In this document: positions 19,816-31,432 of the stretch, piece by piece
Layout of the letters: the number at the start of each line of letters is the position of its first letter
Numbering within the stretch: the stretch's first letter is position 1
Assembly (NCBI GenBank): GCA_030411725.1
Contig: MU839828.1
Coordinates: forward strand, 1-64,000
From: Echria macrotheca
Taxonomy: Eukaryota; Ascomycota; Sordariomycetes; Sordariales; Schizotheciaceae
Length of the DNA stretch: 64,000 nucleotides
Direction of reading: 5' to 3'
Notes under the pieces: model-generated
The model's database searches: none
Told to the model about the DNA's origin: nothing
The model's input: only the letters and a program-made list of their open reading frames with translations
Program-made: the position numbers and the translations under genes

Positions 19816-22412
19816 CATAGACACTAGACCTGATATGGATGAAGCCACAACCTTGCCATCCTGCACCCCGTGTAGTCCCAGTGAGTCGTATCTTCTAACC
19901 AGACGGCGGCGAAGGCTCCGAATTTGTCACTCCTTGCGATCAAAGATCTCGCCCTCACCTCAATGCCTCGGCAATTACGTCACGCTGAGTAGCTGACGAT
20001 GGCTTCAAGAGTTGCATCATCGGTGACAGGCAGTACACATCTTGCCAGTATCCGGGGTAATCTCCATTCGGGAGTCAGTACAGCCGGCGCAGATTGCTTC
20101 CGGCTCGTGTGACGCTAGTTGTTAGGTAGCTACCGCAAGTCCTACCTCCAACCACTCATCCGCCACGAAAGCTCGCGCTTATGTCAGCACGAAGCCGGTG
20201 ATCTCCAAGAATATGCTCTGTGCATCCGGCCGGCCTGGTCTTCGCGTCATCATCTTGCGAGTGCATCAGCAACAATAAGTATGATAACAACGCTTTCGAG
20301 TGCTAGAACCACCATGTAACGCAGCCTGAATTAGCTCACTTGGGCCTTGCTCTCCTCGGGTTGGGGGATCGATCGTGATTCCGCCCCTGGGAGCGCCAGG
20401 GGGCCCCCAAGGCCAACACCACCATGGAACTAATGCCGCGATGTCTTATTTTGGAATGTTTTTGTTTTCGCCCCGGCGTAATTCTCCGATGTCACGGGTC
20501 TCGAGAAAAGCACTGAGCTTGACTACCTAAGACTCGATGGAAATCATAACAGAATCACAGTCCGTTTTATCACATGCGAATCTCGAACACAGTCCGCTTG
20601 AGCCAGGTGATAATGCGGAACCAGTCCCCGGGCCGAACACACGCACACGCGCTCGCGCGCGCGCGCGCACAAAGAAAAATAAGGAATATAAACACAAAAC
20701 TTATGTGAAAAAGGGCTAATTTAGGCGTCAGCTGGCAGCCGGTAGGCTTCACCTAAGGTCAGGGATGGTCACCCCTGCTCTTCATTCCCAGCATAACAGC
20801 TCAAGCCGTCAATTCTCAAACAGACCGCCTACTAGGTACCGGAATGCTACGAGAGGCTGTCAGGTATTCCTCACAGCCCTCTCGTATTCTTAACTGCCGT
20901 GGTCTGAAAGCACAGCTCATGTCGGGTCGCTGTGACAGCTGTGAGGGTCGGCTTCGCATCCCCAGTGTGCTTTCTGCTCTTGCCTCGTCACCTTGCTTCC
21001 GTCCAATCTGCCTTATGATGCAACATGAGACAAATACGTACTCCCCAGTGCCAAGAATTCGCCCCTAACAATTCCAACCCACTCAGCTCTCACCCCCCGC
21101 TCCCTCCGGCCATGATGCTGGGACATCACATGCAGATATGCACCCACCAGCAAGACATCGGCAAGCCACAATTCACGCGTGATGACGAGACGGGGGTGTA
21201 CCGTTAACCCTGACGAATAACCGCCGTTTTGGCCCAGTTTGCTAGTACGTACTGCCTGCCGCCAATAGTTCTGAGGTTCTAGAGGGGTTGCCAGAAAAGA
21301 AACTCCTGACTAGGTATCCACCTAGGCTTGCTAGGTAGGCAAACCGCGACCAAGCACGCCACAAAGTCTCCCATCAGCTATTCTGTCGCTACGTAGTTAT
21401 GGCCTTTTACTAGCTCTCTAGAGCAACGTGGACGATTTAACTGGACTGAAAATGGGCTCCCTGGGGTGGAACATTGGGGGTAGGGGGGGCGTGTCGGCAA
21501 GAAAAAAGTGGACCAAACGAGTATTCGCAAGTGTCTGGCGGCATCTTTGGGGCCCCCTGTCGATGTTGTAGGCTCCAAGGCTTGCCAGACAGTAGAAGAC
21601 AGGTAACTAGCAAGTCTAGAAGATCACACTGGATTCTTACCAGGCCAATTTTGTCACCTTTTGGTTCTCTGGACGGTCCCCCGGGATCTCACGGTTGCGG
21701 AGATACTGTTGTTGCATCCGAATGGCGGTAACGGACCGGAATATTTGTCCTCCGATACCGAGCGCATCTCCTTCGCATATGCGTGATGGGATCTCACGAT
21801 TCAACCTGGATACAGGTGTCTTGGGCTGTACTGCTCAGGGGAACTAAAGGGTTTGCCAACATGGTGCCGACCCGAGGCTGCCCGTACATGCCAATTGACT
21901 TCCGTTCTTAGCACGGACGCGTCAACGGGCACTGTATCGTTCGGGTCTGCCGCGCGTCGGCGGCGAAAACAAATACCTCGGCCCAGAAGTTGACTGGAGC
22001 TCCCAAACGTGGCCAGGCCTCTGTATATAAAACACAAGAGCTTCCCTACTTCTCGATTCCATTCGCTGTCGATATCACACTTTACCAACCAGACCCCGAA
22101 GCTCAGAGTCTTACAGTTACCAGACCACCCAAGCCCCAAAGCCTTACGGTTTACCTTGAACGCAAGGAAAGACAAAAAGGTAGGAGCTGTAAAGCCCCCC
22201 GTCCCTTGGCTTCTGTTTCTGGGCGTATAAAACGTCTTCGCTATTTGCCTCGTCGCCTGCTCCATGATTTCGTCGCTTGCTCCGTGATTTTGCTGTCTGT
22301 TCTGCTCTCTGCTCTCTGCTGTGTTGTGTGCGTCGCGTTTTCTCCGAGGGATTCTCGATTGACACGACGCATCGCAGACCGATAGCGACAAATCACGCCC
22401 GCCACTTTCATC
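19816..22412. other. Gene-free block with GC microsatellite
   Basis: No gene is supported. A GC/CA dinucleotide run lies at about 20640-20671. Variants of the CCTAGGTAGG motif recur near 20124, 20830 and 21310-21340. The last 200 bp lead into the 2EXR gene and are probably its promoter and leader. Confidence 0.45.
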
Positions 22413-23468
22413 ATGACTTCATTCACCCTCTTCCCTCGCCTTCCATACGAGCTCAAGGCCATGATCTGGGATGCGGCCTTGCGCCTGGACGAGCCGGGCG
22501 TGCACTTCCTTCCGACGCCCGCCCCGCAATCTGCTATCGAGGATGTCAACCGGATCTTCTGGACCACGTCGGCCATTGAGTGGGCCTTGTGGGAGACTTG
22601 CAAGGAGTCGCGACGAGCGGTGGAGCGCGGGTTGAGAGGCATCAAGCTACACGACGTCAACCCGCTAGCCGATAATTCCTCGTATCCGAACTCAGGATCC
22701 ACCCGCCGGAACCTCGACTACCTCGCAGCTCCCCAAAGCATGGTCCCGTATCGACGCGGGGTAGATGTCGCAAAGGATCTTCTCGTCCTCAATTTGGTCG
22801 ATGACTGGTTTGCCAACATGAACTTTCGGCAGCTCCATGATCTAAAGCTCTACAGACCCGCTGCCTGGACTCCTGATCACATCGCCCTGGATGTCGGCTC
22901 CATCTCCAGGCACTTGTCAAACGACGAGGTCAGAGACCACATCGAGGAAACCGTCTTGAGGTTGGCAATGTTTGTGCACGACGCAACGAGGCCAAAATAT
23001 ATATGGCTTGTAGACACCCGGTCAGAGCAGGACACAAGTTTCAGGAAGCTCCCAGGCCCGCGCCATCGTTTCCAGGGCCATTACGGGGGTGGGTTTTGCG
23101 AACCCAAGGGCCCGATCCACAGATCCGGGCGATACCTTCCGGAGCTGAGGCTCAACGAGCTGTTGGAGATCGTCTGGGGGGCAGAGGTGATAGTGAAGCA
23201 AATCCGGCGTCAATGCCGACGGGCGGGGGCCCCGTTCCGTTCGAAGATAAGAGTCGGCGTACTCTCCTTTAGCCCCTTGGAACCGGAACCACCATCGACA
23301 CCGTCATCCAACGAACCGGAACCATCATCGACACCGTCATCCAATGAACCGGAGCCACCATCGACACCGTCATCCAAGAAACGCAAGGCGCCGCCGGATT
23401 TCCCCTTGCCGCCAGCCAAGCGGCGTTGCATGGGATCTGCGAGAGAACCCTCTGCTCCGTCGCCGTGA
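22413..23468 (+). CDS. 2EXR domain protein with tandem-repeat tail
   Basis: A single-exon gene encodes 351 residues. The N-terminus FTLFPRLPYELKAMIWDAAL is the hallmark of the fungal 2EXR family, an F-box-like N-terminal motif of unknown role. The middle contains the family-like LVDTRSE and a WGAEVIV segment. The C-terminal 50 residues differ: three copies of an 11-residue unit EPEPPSTPSSN, encoded by a 33-bp tandem repeat, precede a basic stretch KKRKAPP and PPAKRRC, a likely bipartite nuclear signal. The start codon is the first ATG in frame and lies five bases after TTTCAT. A nuclear substrate adaptor is possible by analogy with F-box proteins, but 2EXR proteins have no established function. 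Repeat number may vary between strains. Confidence 0.85.
   Translation: MTSFTLFPRLPYELKAMIWDAALRLDEPGVHFLPTPAPQSAIEDVNRIFWTTSAIEWALWETCKESRRAVERGLRGIKLHDVNPLADNSSYPNSGSTRRNLDYLAAPQSMVPYRRGVDVAKDLLVLNLVDDWFANMNFRQLHDLKLYRPAAWTPDHIALDVGSISRHLSNDEVRDHIEETVLRLAMFVHDATRPKYIWLVDTRSEQDTSFRKLPGPRHRFQGHYGGGFCEPKGPIHRSGRYLPELRLNELLEIVWGAEVIVKQIRRQCRRAGAPFRSKIRVGVLSFSPLEPEPPSTPSSNEPEPSSTPSSNEPEPPSTPSSKKRKAPPDFPLPPAKRRCMGSAREPSAPSP
23280..23378 (+). repeat. 33-bp coding tandem repeat, three copies
   Basis: Three head-to-tail copies at 23280-23312, 23313-23345 and 23346-23378 differ by a few substitutions. Each encodes EPEPPSTPSS plus N or K. The unit is in frame, so copy-number change would not break the 2EXR protein. 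Confidence 0.9.
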
Positions 23469-26400
23469 CAATTTCCCTTACAGCCTGTTCGTCGCGATGG
23501 AAGATCTCCATTTCAACGAATGGCCTGCATTGGGCGGACGCTCGGTGAACGGCTCGGTGAACGAATGGTATGGCTCGGTTGCGGAGAATTGGAAGACGGA
23601 GGAGGCAAGGCTGGCTGGTGGGGGAGGAGGGGGTGCGGGGTCAAAGGAAAAGAGATCGCAAGGAAAATAAAAATTTGGGGTAATCATCAGTGTGACGCAA
23701 CGAATCTCCATTATCTTCTCTTCCGTAGATGCAATGAAACTATTTTTCAGTCCTCTCGCAAAGAATTTTCGGAAGGTTGACTGCACTCCACGCAAGTTTG
23801 TTAGCGTGGTACTTTGACGGGGACAAGGCAGAGGTTTTCCACGAATTGATTCAGCTGGGAAACGCGAAAGCACGTGGCAAGGTCCGGCAAGTCCGGTTCT
23901 GCAAAAGTTCAAGCTGAAGTTGCGTCGTGTAGCGTTGGCAAAGTCTCACGCTAACAAGTATTGTAGTCGCAATCAGTTTGCCTCTGAGGACTGACAATCA
24001 GCGTCGATGTCAGGCAGGCATGGCCAGGGCCGACAGGAGCGGTCCCACAATTGTTGGGGGAAGGAGCGTTTGGGAACGGTACCTACCTTAGGCAAGAAAT
24101 ATTGTTAGATGGTTGCGTTTCCACCTGCAACTAGACCTACCATCTCATGCCAGGATTGTGCCTACATTCGAGCGGTCATGTGCATCTACATGCGCTAAAA
24201 TGGGCAAGCGCCCGCGCACGCACCCGAGGGCGATGTGCTCGAAACCCCTTCTTCAATGTCGGACCTATCGTGCCTCGCGCCTTGCGCGCGCGCAAATGAA
24301 AATATAATCATTCGATTGCCATTATCGAGAAGAGCGTCAATGGTAAATTTTCAGCCGCGCGCACCGTTGCGGAGCACCCGCGGTGCATCTAAGCCTTAAG
24401 GGCCAAATAACGCTTAATAGCAGGGCCAAAACGGCTAAGGCTTAGTTGACACAGTGGGCCTGGATCTGATTGGCCGCAAAACAAAGCGGGGCGGGGGGAA
24501 GGACTTTGCTGTGATTGGCTGCAAAAAGCAAGGGCTCCGGGCAGGCAGGAGCAAAAGGGCATGCCTTCCTTACCCAGAGGAAAAGGACACGCAAACCCAA
24601 ATATAAAGACTAAAGAGCAGTTACGAGGAATCGAACGGTAGAAGGAAGGAAAAGAAACTGTGCGGCACTACCGCTTGGCCACTTGGCCCAGTTTCTTTAA
24701 AGTTAATAAAACTTCTGGAGTTTGTGCTTATCAACCCGCCTCGCACCCACTCACTGCAACTACTGCAACCACTGCAACCACTGCACCCACTACACCCACT
24801 ACACCCACTACACCCACTGCAACTACCAGCCGCTGCGCAACGGCCTTTGCAACAGCCATTACAACAGCAATTGAGCCTGTGCAACGGCAATTGCAACAGC
24901 CTTTGCAATAGCCCTTGCTTGTAGCAGTCTTTGCAACAATTTTACCTTACAACTGCGCGCGCGACTGCGACTGCGCGTGAGTTGGCTGGGCCAATCAGGA
25001 TGCGGCGCTCTGAATCTGGTTGGCCAATCAGGAGGGCCCAGTTGGAGGGGTCAAATCCAGCCAATGGGAGGCCAGGCGCGCGACATCTAAGCCTTAGCTG
25101 CCCACGCACTTTGCCGCTATGGCAGGCAAAGCGCGAGGCAAGCATTCAGACCTACAAATGCCGCGACCCCCCCATTTGTTAGCACCGTGGATTTATACGA
25201 CCGCTTGTGTGTCAGTCGACAGCTTTACTTGACGAATGCAGCACCATAGCTGACGAAGCCGTAATTGGCATTGTGCGGGTGCGCGTATTCCGTATCTTTA
25301 GTTGCCTTGCCGTTAGACTGATGACACTACTCCACATTTTTTGATTCACCTAGGTGCCTAGGTACTTGCACGAAATTAGATCAAAACGGATGAAGCTATG
25401 CAGAGAGGACCAAGTCAATGTAGGAGAATAGATACCTATTAAAGTCAAAAGTTCCACCACGTAGCATACAGTCAACGTATTTCACCTTACGCGGACTCTT
25501 TGTGGCAAACTGCCAGCTATTCTCGTAGACTCGTACCTATTTTTTATGTAGTGACAGTGAGAAAGAACAAATCATCCTGTCGTCAGACGGTTTTCCTGTT
25601 GTCAGACAGTTTTACGTTATCCACTTGCTATTGATGACATAAGTTTGTAACTCACGTGATTTGGCTGACAAAGGAATTTGTCGAAGTGCGATGTACAGTG
25701 AGATGAGACATTCTCCTTTTTGTTTTCAACGCTTTGCTTTCCATGAGATCTCCAAGGGTGTCGTTACCAAAATTGCTAGAGCACCAAGAGACGAAGAAAG
25801 TACCCCCAATGTCGCGGCAGTTTCCATCTTCCTAGATGCAGCGCAAAAACAAGCTTGTAGGTACCTGTCGAGGGCGCTGGCGTAGAGAATGGGCACAGAG
25901 GAAAAGGGAGGGGACGAACTTTCGGGAGCTCGGCGGCACGCAATGGGTTGCCGTCACTGGGGTCCTCTCTCGTTGGATAGTGGAATCAGAAGCCGCGACA
26001 ACCCGAGGCGGACCAGGACTGCACACAACCGAAAGTGCTCTGAAAGCACAGGAACCGAAACTTTACTGTACCAAAAAGTTATTCTCGGCAAGATTGCGCA
26101 ACTCATGAATGCTTCTGGCGCTGGAACACATGTGGGTCTCCGGAACAGCGCCGGCCGTCGCCGGCCGTCGCCGGCCGACTCCTCGAGGGTACCCGGAACC
26201 CGCTACGGGGACCCAACTTTCCTTTGCCTTCCTCGTCAACACGCACCTTCTTCAATTCTCAAGTCTCTGAACAATCTGCCCATCATGCGCTCTAGTTAAT
26301 TTCAAACAAATTCATCCGCAAAATTTTATCCAAGAATTGCACTTTTTCTGGCGGCGACGATGGCCAGAGCCCCCGGCGTCTTCAACGGGGGGTACTTGGC

Positions 26401-29400
26401 GCCTGTAGCGAAAGTGGCGCGATGGGTGTCATCTGCCCCAGTAAACCCGGCGCCTCACTCGAGCGAATCGGTGGAATTCTGGGCGCAAAGGTGCGCTAGT
26501 CAATGGTAAAAGAAGAAAGATGGTGGTCGAGACAGCGAGGAGAAAGGAGGATGTGGCATCAGCGCGTCCGCCCCTCCGGGAAGCGATGCAGCGATGCCTG
26601 CTTTTCTGTTCACTTCTGACCCTAATATGACAAGGGACCAAACTGTACCTCTGACCATATGAAGATACTGCCTAGGATGGCACTCAGATGTGCCTGATCC
26701 AAGGTCTGCAGCCATCATGAAGTTGACTGCAGGTGTGCGACTCCCAAGTTGTGGTAGGGGGCGCCGACCCAGGAACCCCGGGGGTGCCGCAGAGCGCAGC
26801 CCAGGTCTACAGACCCCAAAAGTTCAAATATCGTTATCTTTCTCGCGGCGTGTAGACGGCGTTTCGATTTACATACCTCATTCCTCCACCTAGGTAGGTA
26901 CTACAGCTAGACTTCGACTTGAACCCCAGTGCAGAGGTCGCTTCCTCGTATCTGCGACTCACGAGAGGTAAGACAATTTTGGCAGCCTCATACATGCACA
27001 CATATTCGCTCTGTTTGGGGACCAATGGGACTCTTCTGCCACCACGGCCCTGTCTGGTGGAAGACTGGCAGGATGAGGATGGAATGTAAATATTTGTGAG
27101 CCGCGCGGCCCACGCCACAGTCCGCACGTGATAAACAGAGGAAAACCCGGATTGCAGGTAGCAAAGGGGCATAAGTTGACGGGCAGATGACAGGCAACAT
27201 TGAATTCACCGACAGGCACTTATCAGTTGACGCATCCGACCTCCAGAAGTACTGTTGTGGGGTATGCCTTGTGTGGGGTTGACATCGTTCTCGCAGGCGG
27301 TGTGCGCACAAAAGGGACGTCTGGAATTCTGCCGCTAGGCGGGCCCGCCTCCCACCACCACGCAGCGCTGCCACCACGGTCGGTGCACAATTGAACCCAT
27401 CGCAACCACAACCCATCTACGGCCAAGCAACAGCGTGCGATCCGATCACTGCGGTAAGCGCTATCGTCCAGTAGACTCGCAAGCTACGGAGTCTTTTACA
27501 CTACGATCATAGTCGCGCCTGCGACCGGAATTGAAGTCGACAGCGATAGCGTCGAGCAGCTGATCCCATCCCTGCGCCGAATATAATTGAGGAACCGGTT
27601 TCGGTCGTTGGAAACAGAAAACTCAAGCGACTTGGTGTAACTACCTGGCAAAGGAACTGATTGCTGGCGGGTGCTTGCGCTGGGTAAGGCTCTTCATCGT
27701 CTGAGGTACCTGCTCGCGCAAGCAACGCGGCCCGCCCCACCTTGCAAACTGCTTCCCTTCCATCCGCGACAGGGCCACCATCGGTAAGTCTCCTAAACAT
27801 CCCGGGTTCACGAATGCACCGGTCTTGGAGTCTCGGAATTGCCTACTAATCTCGGAAATGCCTACTAATATGGAAAGTGCCTGGTGATCCAGGTACTGCC
27901 GCTCTGTTGAGATCGAGCCAGGCCAGATGGAGTCGAACTACATCGAGTCCATCGCTTGGACGAAGGAACGACGCGCTCTCGACTCCGTCGGTCAGCAGTG
28001 CGCTGCTAGAGACCTCCTTGGCACCTGGCGATGCCTGGCATCCTGATTGATGCCTAGGAATACCCCACGAAGGCCTCTCTGAACATACAACCGCCACGCT
28101 CACGCGTCGGAGTCGTTCGGAAAGTTTCTCCCAACAGACTGCGAGGACTGGCGCGAGCTTGAGCTCAGTTGATACCCTAGCTCTCGATCCTAACCTCGAT
28201 ATGGATATGTGGATATATGTCCGTCCGTCGCTCCTATTTTCTGCTGACCCCATTTACGGCGCGACCACCCCCCAAGGTCCCTAATAGAAAACAACAACGA
28301 CGACGATTTTCTGGCGCAAATACACACGAAACCAGTCTTAAGTAAGTCTGTTACCAGTTCCTCCTGTTTGACGGGCTCATGAATCATTCCTCGTAGAAAT
28401 CGACAGGGTTGACCCTGGAGATTGGTAACCGCGGAACCATAAAAAGCACCGACGAGCTATATCAGACAATCGCGAACCCGCGGCATGGAGAATACACTTT
28501 ACCAGGCGGCTGCCATAATACTGTAGGTGGCCGTCACACACTGGGCTGAGATTCCCGGCTGGCAACTAACACGCAAGAACAGTCCATGAGCTGAAGATCT
28601 CACAACGGGGGTTGAACACCGCCATGACAGGAGCGAGGACACATTCTGGATTCTCTATGGCATTTCGACCTAGGGTACACCAACTTGGGTTCATGCACGT
28701 CGTCCAGCCTCTGCTCCGCGCCCTGATATGAGTCGAGGGTGATTGGAGCGGCTAACGCCATCATTCCAGCATCATTCGGATCACGCCCGCAGCCGAAGCC
28801 AACATATAGATCTGCGATTTAGACTGCAAAGACATTGTTAAAACTGGTAAGTCCGTGCATTTGTCAGGCTGTGATAAAGTTTGAGCGCTAACTCTGCGGC
28901 ATCAGACTTTTGTCCGACGTCTCGGTGTCCTGTCAGGGGCAGCCACACCATTCTCTCGCATCGAGCTCCTAGCAGCCAAATATCCCAAGATCAGACAGCA
29001 AGCTACTTCGGGAATGAAATTCGCTACAGTAAGATAAGTTTTATTGTTCCTTGCTCAGAGATTGGATCAAAGCTGTATCCAAGACGGCCTCCCTGGGACC
29101 CCGCGATGGATGAACAGCTATGGCTAATAACCCTTTCGACAGATTGACAGATTCTCACGACAATCCCGTCCGCGGTAAACCAAGAGCGAGACCCATTTCA
29201 CAGTCACACGACCGCGGAGAATATTCAAGGCTGAAGAAACCGAAGGAGGGACGAACGTCGGGAAATTCCGCTGTAACCCCTGACCGAGACAAGCTGAACC
29301 CGAACGGAACTCGGTGGGCATGCCAAGCTGCAGCCACCGATGGCCCATATGCAGCTAGATCGTCACAACCAGGTGGGCTTCCAGAAGATGGAATCGAAGA

Positions 29401-30284
29401 CGGGGATGGCACACGACAATCTAGCTAGGACGGTGCCGAGAGGGTCGCCTCGCTTGGTTCCGACAGACTATATCGACGCAATCTTGAATCCGGGCCATGA
29501 CCGACGGCAAGCGGCGCCTTGACGACTCGACGTGTCAGGTTCTAGATGATGCTCGGGCGCTGATAGGACATCAACTGCCGCGAACATCTGCCTTGGTTGG
29601 GCAGCCGGGGTCTCCTGATAGGGGCACAACATTGCGTGGCGTCGGCATACAGTCCAGAATCACTCGCGTCCGTTTTTAGGAGATGAGGGTATAACAGCTA
29701 CTTTACAGAATATCCCCGGGGTGGGAGACTCATCTGGAGGCACGATTCGCGCGCCTATGTGAGGCAACAGTACTAATGAAGGGGGCGACCGGCAATGGTG
29801 ATCGCCCCAGCACGTGCCGGACCTGGCTTTTGCAGCTCGCTTTATCCAGAGATGGAAGACCTCCGAGCAGCCTATCGGTTCGGCTGGCGGATATTGGCAT
29901 TGCCTATGCCCCACCAAACAGAGCTTCCCCGGACTTGGCACCAAATATAGGGAAGCTAATTAACCGGAGATATTTCGACAAGTTAGTAGCCACAACCAAC
30001 GGGCCTATCTCTCGGCAGTTTGTCTGGAAGGCGGGATAGCCAATGATGGGAACACCAACTTTATTGTTTTACCCATATCGAAGCCAGGGGCGGCCGAATG
30101 GGGCAAGGGGGAAAATGGGCGCCGGAGAGAAAGCATATAATGGGAACCAGCGAACCTGCCAAGTTCACGTCATGTCTTGTCCGGTGGCCCTCGCTTCTTC
30201 CCGATAGCTTGTTTTCCGTCTAGCATCGCACGAGGAAAAAAAAGACTCTCAACAGCCGTCGACAAGGCAAAGGCAACAACAAAG
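23469..30284. other. Gene-free block with minisatellites and a pol III-like relic
   Basis: No protein gene is supported over about 6.8 kb. It holds a tRNA-like A/B-box relic (listed separately), a tandem tract of CACCCACTA/CAACCACTG units (about 24760-24825), CAACAGCC-like units (24840-24910), a triple GCCGGCCGTC repeat (26150-26180), and CCTAGGTAGG motifs near 25350 and 26885. Open frames here lack starts, domains or consistent composition. Confidence 0.45.
24627..24698 (-). ncRNA. tRNA-like relic with pol III A and B box motifs
   Basis: On the minus strand TGGCCAAGCGG matches an A box and GTTCGATTCC (24627-24636) matches a B box, about 36 nt apart. The sequence does not fold into a tRNA: no T-stem pairs. 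Instead a perfect 10-bp stem (24651-24660 with 24689-24698) encloses two 4-bp hairpins, GCGG/CCGC and GGCC/GGCC. It may be a tRNA-derived SINE fragment or a decayed tRNA gene. Confidence 0.35.
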
Positions 30285-31432
30285 ATGCTTCTCAAGTCTT
30301 TTGGCGCCGCGGCGCTGGCGGCCCAGCTCGGCGCGGCCCAGGAGCTGATGCGGTTCGGCTGCTCGCAGCTCAGCATTGACCGGATCGACCCGCTTGTCAG
30401 CCCCGGCAGCCTTCCGGCGCCGCACATGCACCAGATCATCGGCGGCAACTCGTTCAACGTGACCATGACGCCCGACTCGCACGACCCCCCGACCCAGTCG
30501 ACATGCACCAGCTGCACGTACTCGGAGGATTTCTCCAACTACTGGACGGCCAACGTCTACTTCAAGGCCCGCAACGGCTCGTACAAGCGCGTACCGCAGA
30601 TGACCAACCTCGGCCTCAAGGTCCAGGGCGGCATGACCGTCTACTACATTCGCGGCTACCAGTCGGCCGCCAAGGTCACGGCCTTCAAGCCGGTGAGTTT
30701 TTTTGCAAGACAGAAAAGAAAATGCTAATCAAAATTCTCAAAGGGCTTCCGCATGCTCGTCGGCGACCCGGCCAACCGCGACGCCAGCAAGGTGCCGTCG
30801 GGCCTGTGCTTCCGGTGCGAGTCCAACATCAACCAGAGCCCGTTCGGCGGAGCACCTTGCACGGGCTCCGACACCAAGGCCTTCCCCAAGTCGACTTGCG
30901 GCGGCGGCTGGCGCGTGACGGTCACGTTCCCGTCGTGCTGGGACGGCAAGAACACCGACTCGCCCGACCACAAGAGCCACATCTCGTACCCGGCCAGCGG
31001 CACCTTTGAGAGCGGCGGCCCCTGCCCGGCCTCGCATCCCGTCAAGATCCCGCAGGTCATGTACGAGATCATGTACGACACGCGCGCCTTCAACAACAAG
31101 GCCGAGTGGGGCACCAACGGCGAGCAGCCGTTCGTGTGGAGCCACGGCGACCCCACGGGCTACGGCATCCACGGCGACTACGTCTTTGGCTGGAAGGGCG
31201 ACGCGCTCCAGAAGGCCATGGACTCCAAGTGCTCGGGCGATGCTTGCAAGGCTCTGCAGCGCCAGGACGACAAGAAGGCCATTGCCTGCACCAAGGCGCA
31301 GATGGCCAAGGAGGATATCGGAACTGACACATGTGGGTTATCCCTCCCCCGTTTACACCGAATGCTCGAAAATGCTGACTTTCTGAAACAGGGCTCAAGG
31401 AGCTTCCTGGCCAGGGCGCCATGAAGTCGTAA
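30285..31432 (+). CDS. Secreted DUF1996 protein
   Basis: Three exons (30285-30692, 30744-31332, 31392-31432) encode 348 residues; the introns are 51 and 59 nt with GTGAGT and GTGGGT donors. A signal peptide of about 20 residues (MLLKSFGAAALAAQLGAAQE, cleavage near its end) precedes a single DUF1996 domain. Family landmarks are visible in order: LSIDRIDPLVSPG, HMHQIIGGNSFN, CTSCTYSEDFSNYWTA, YYIRGY, FRMLVGDP, CFRC, CWDGKNTDSPDHKSHISYP, CPASHPVKIPQVMYEIMYDT, and GYGIHGDYVFGW. DUF1996 proteins are secreted fungal proteins of unknown catalytic role, some reported in wood-decay and pathogen secretomes. No WSC or cellulose-binding module follows; the C-terminus is short (GQGAMKS), so the protein is a minimal version of the family. 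The ATG at 30285 follows an AACAAAG leader and is the first to give a signal peptide. Confidence 0.9.

Noticed and set aside
20640..20671. GC/CA run as a possible Z-DNA regulatory site
   Set aside because: It is an ordinary microsatellite with no gene nearby; nothing beyond composition supports a function.
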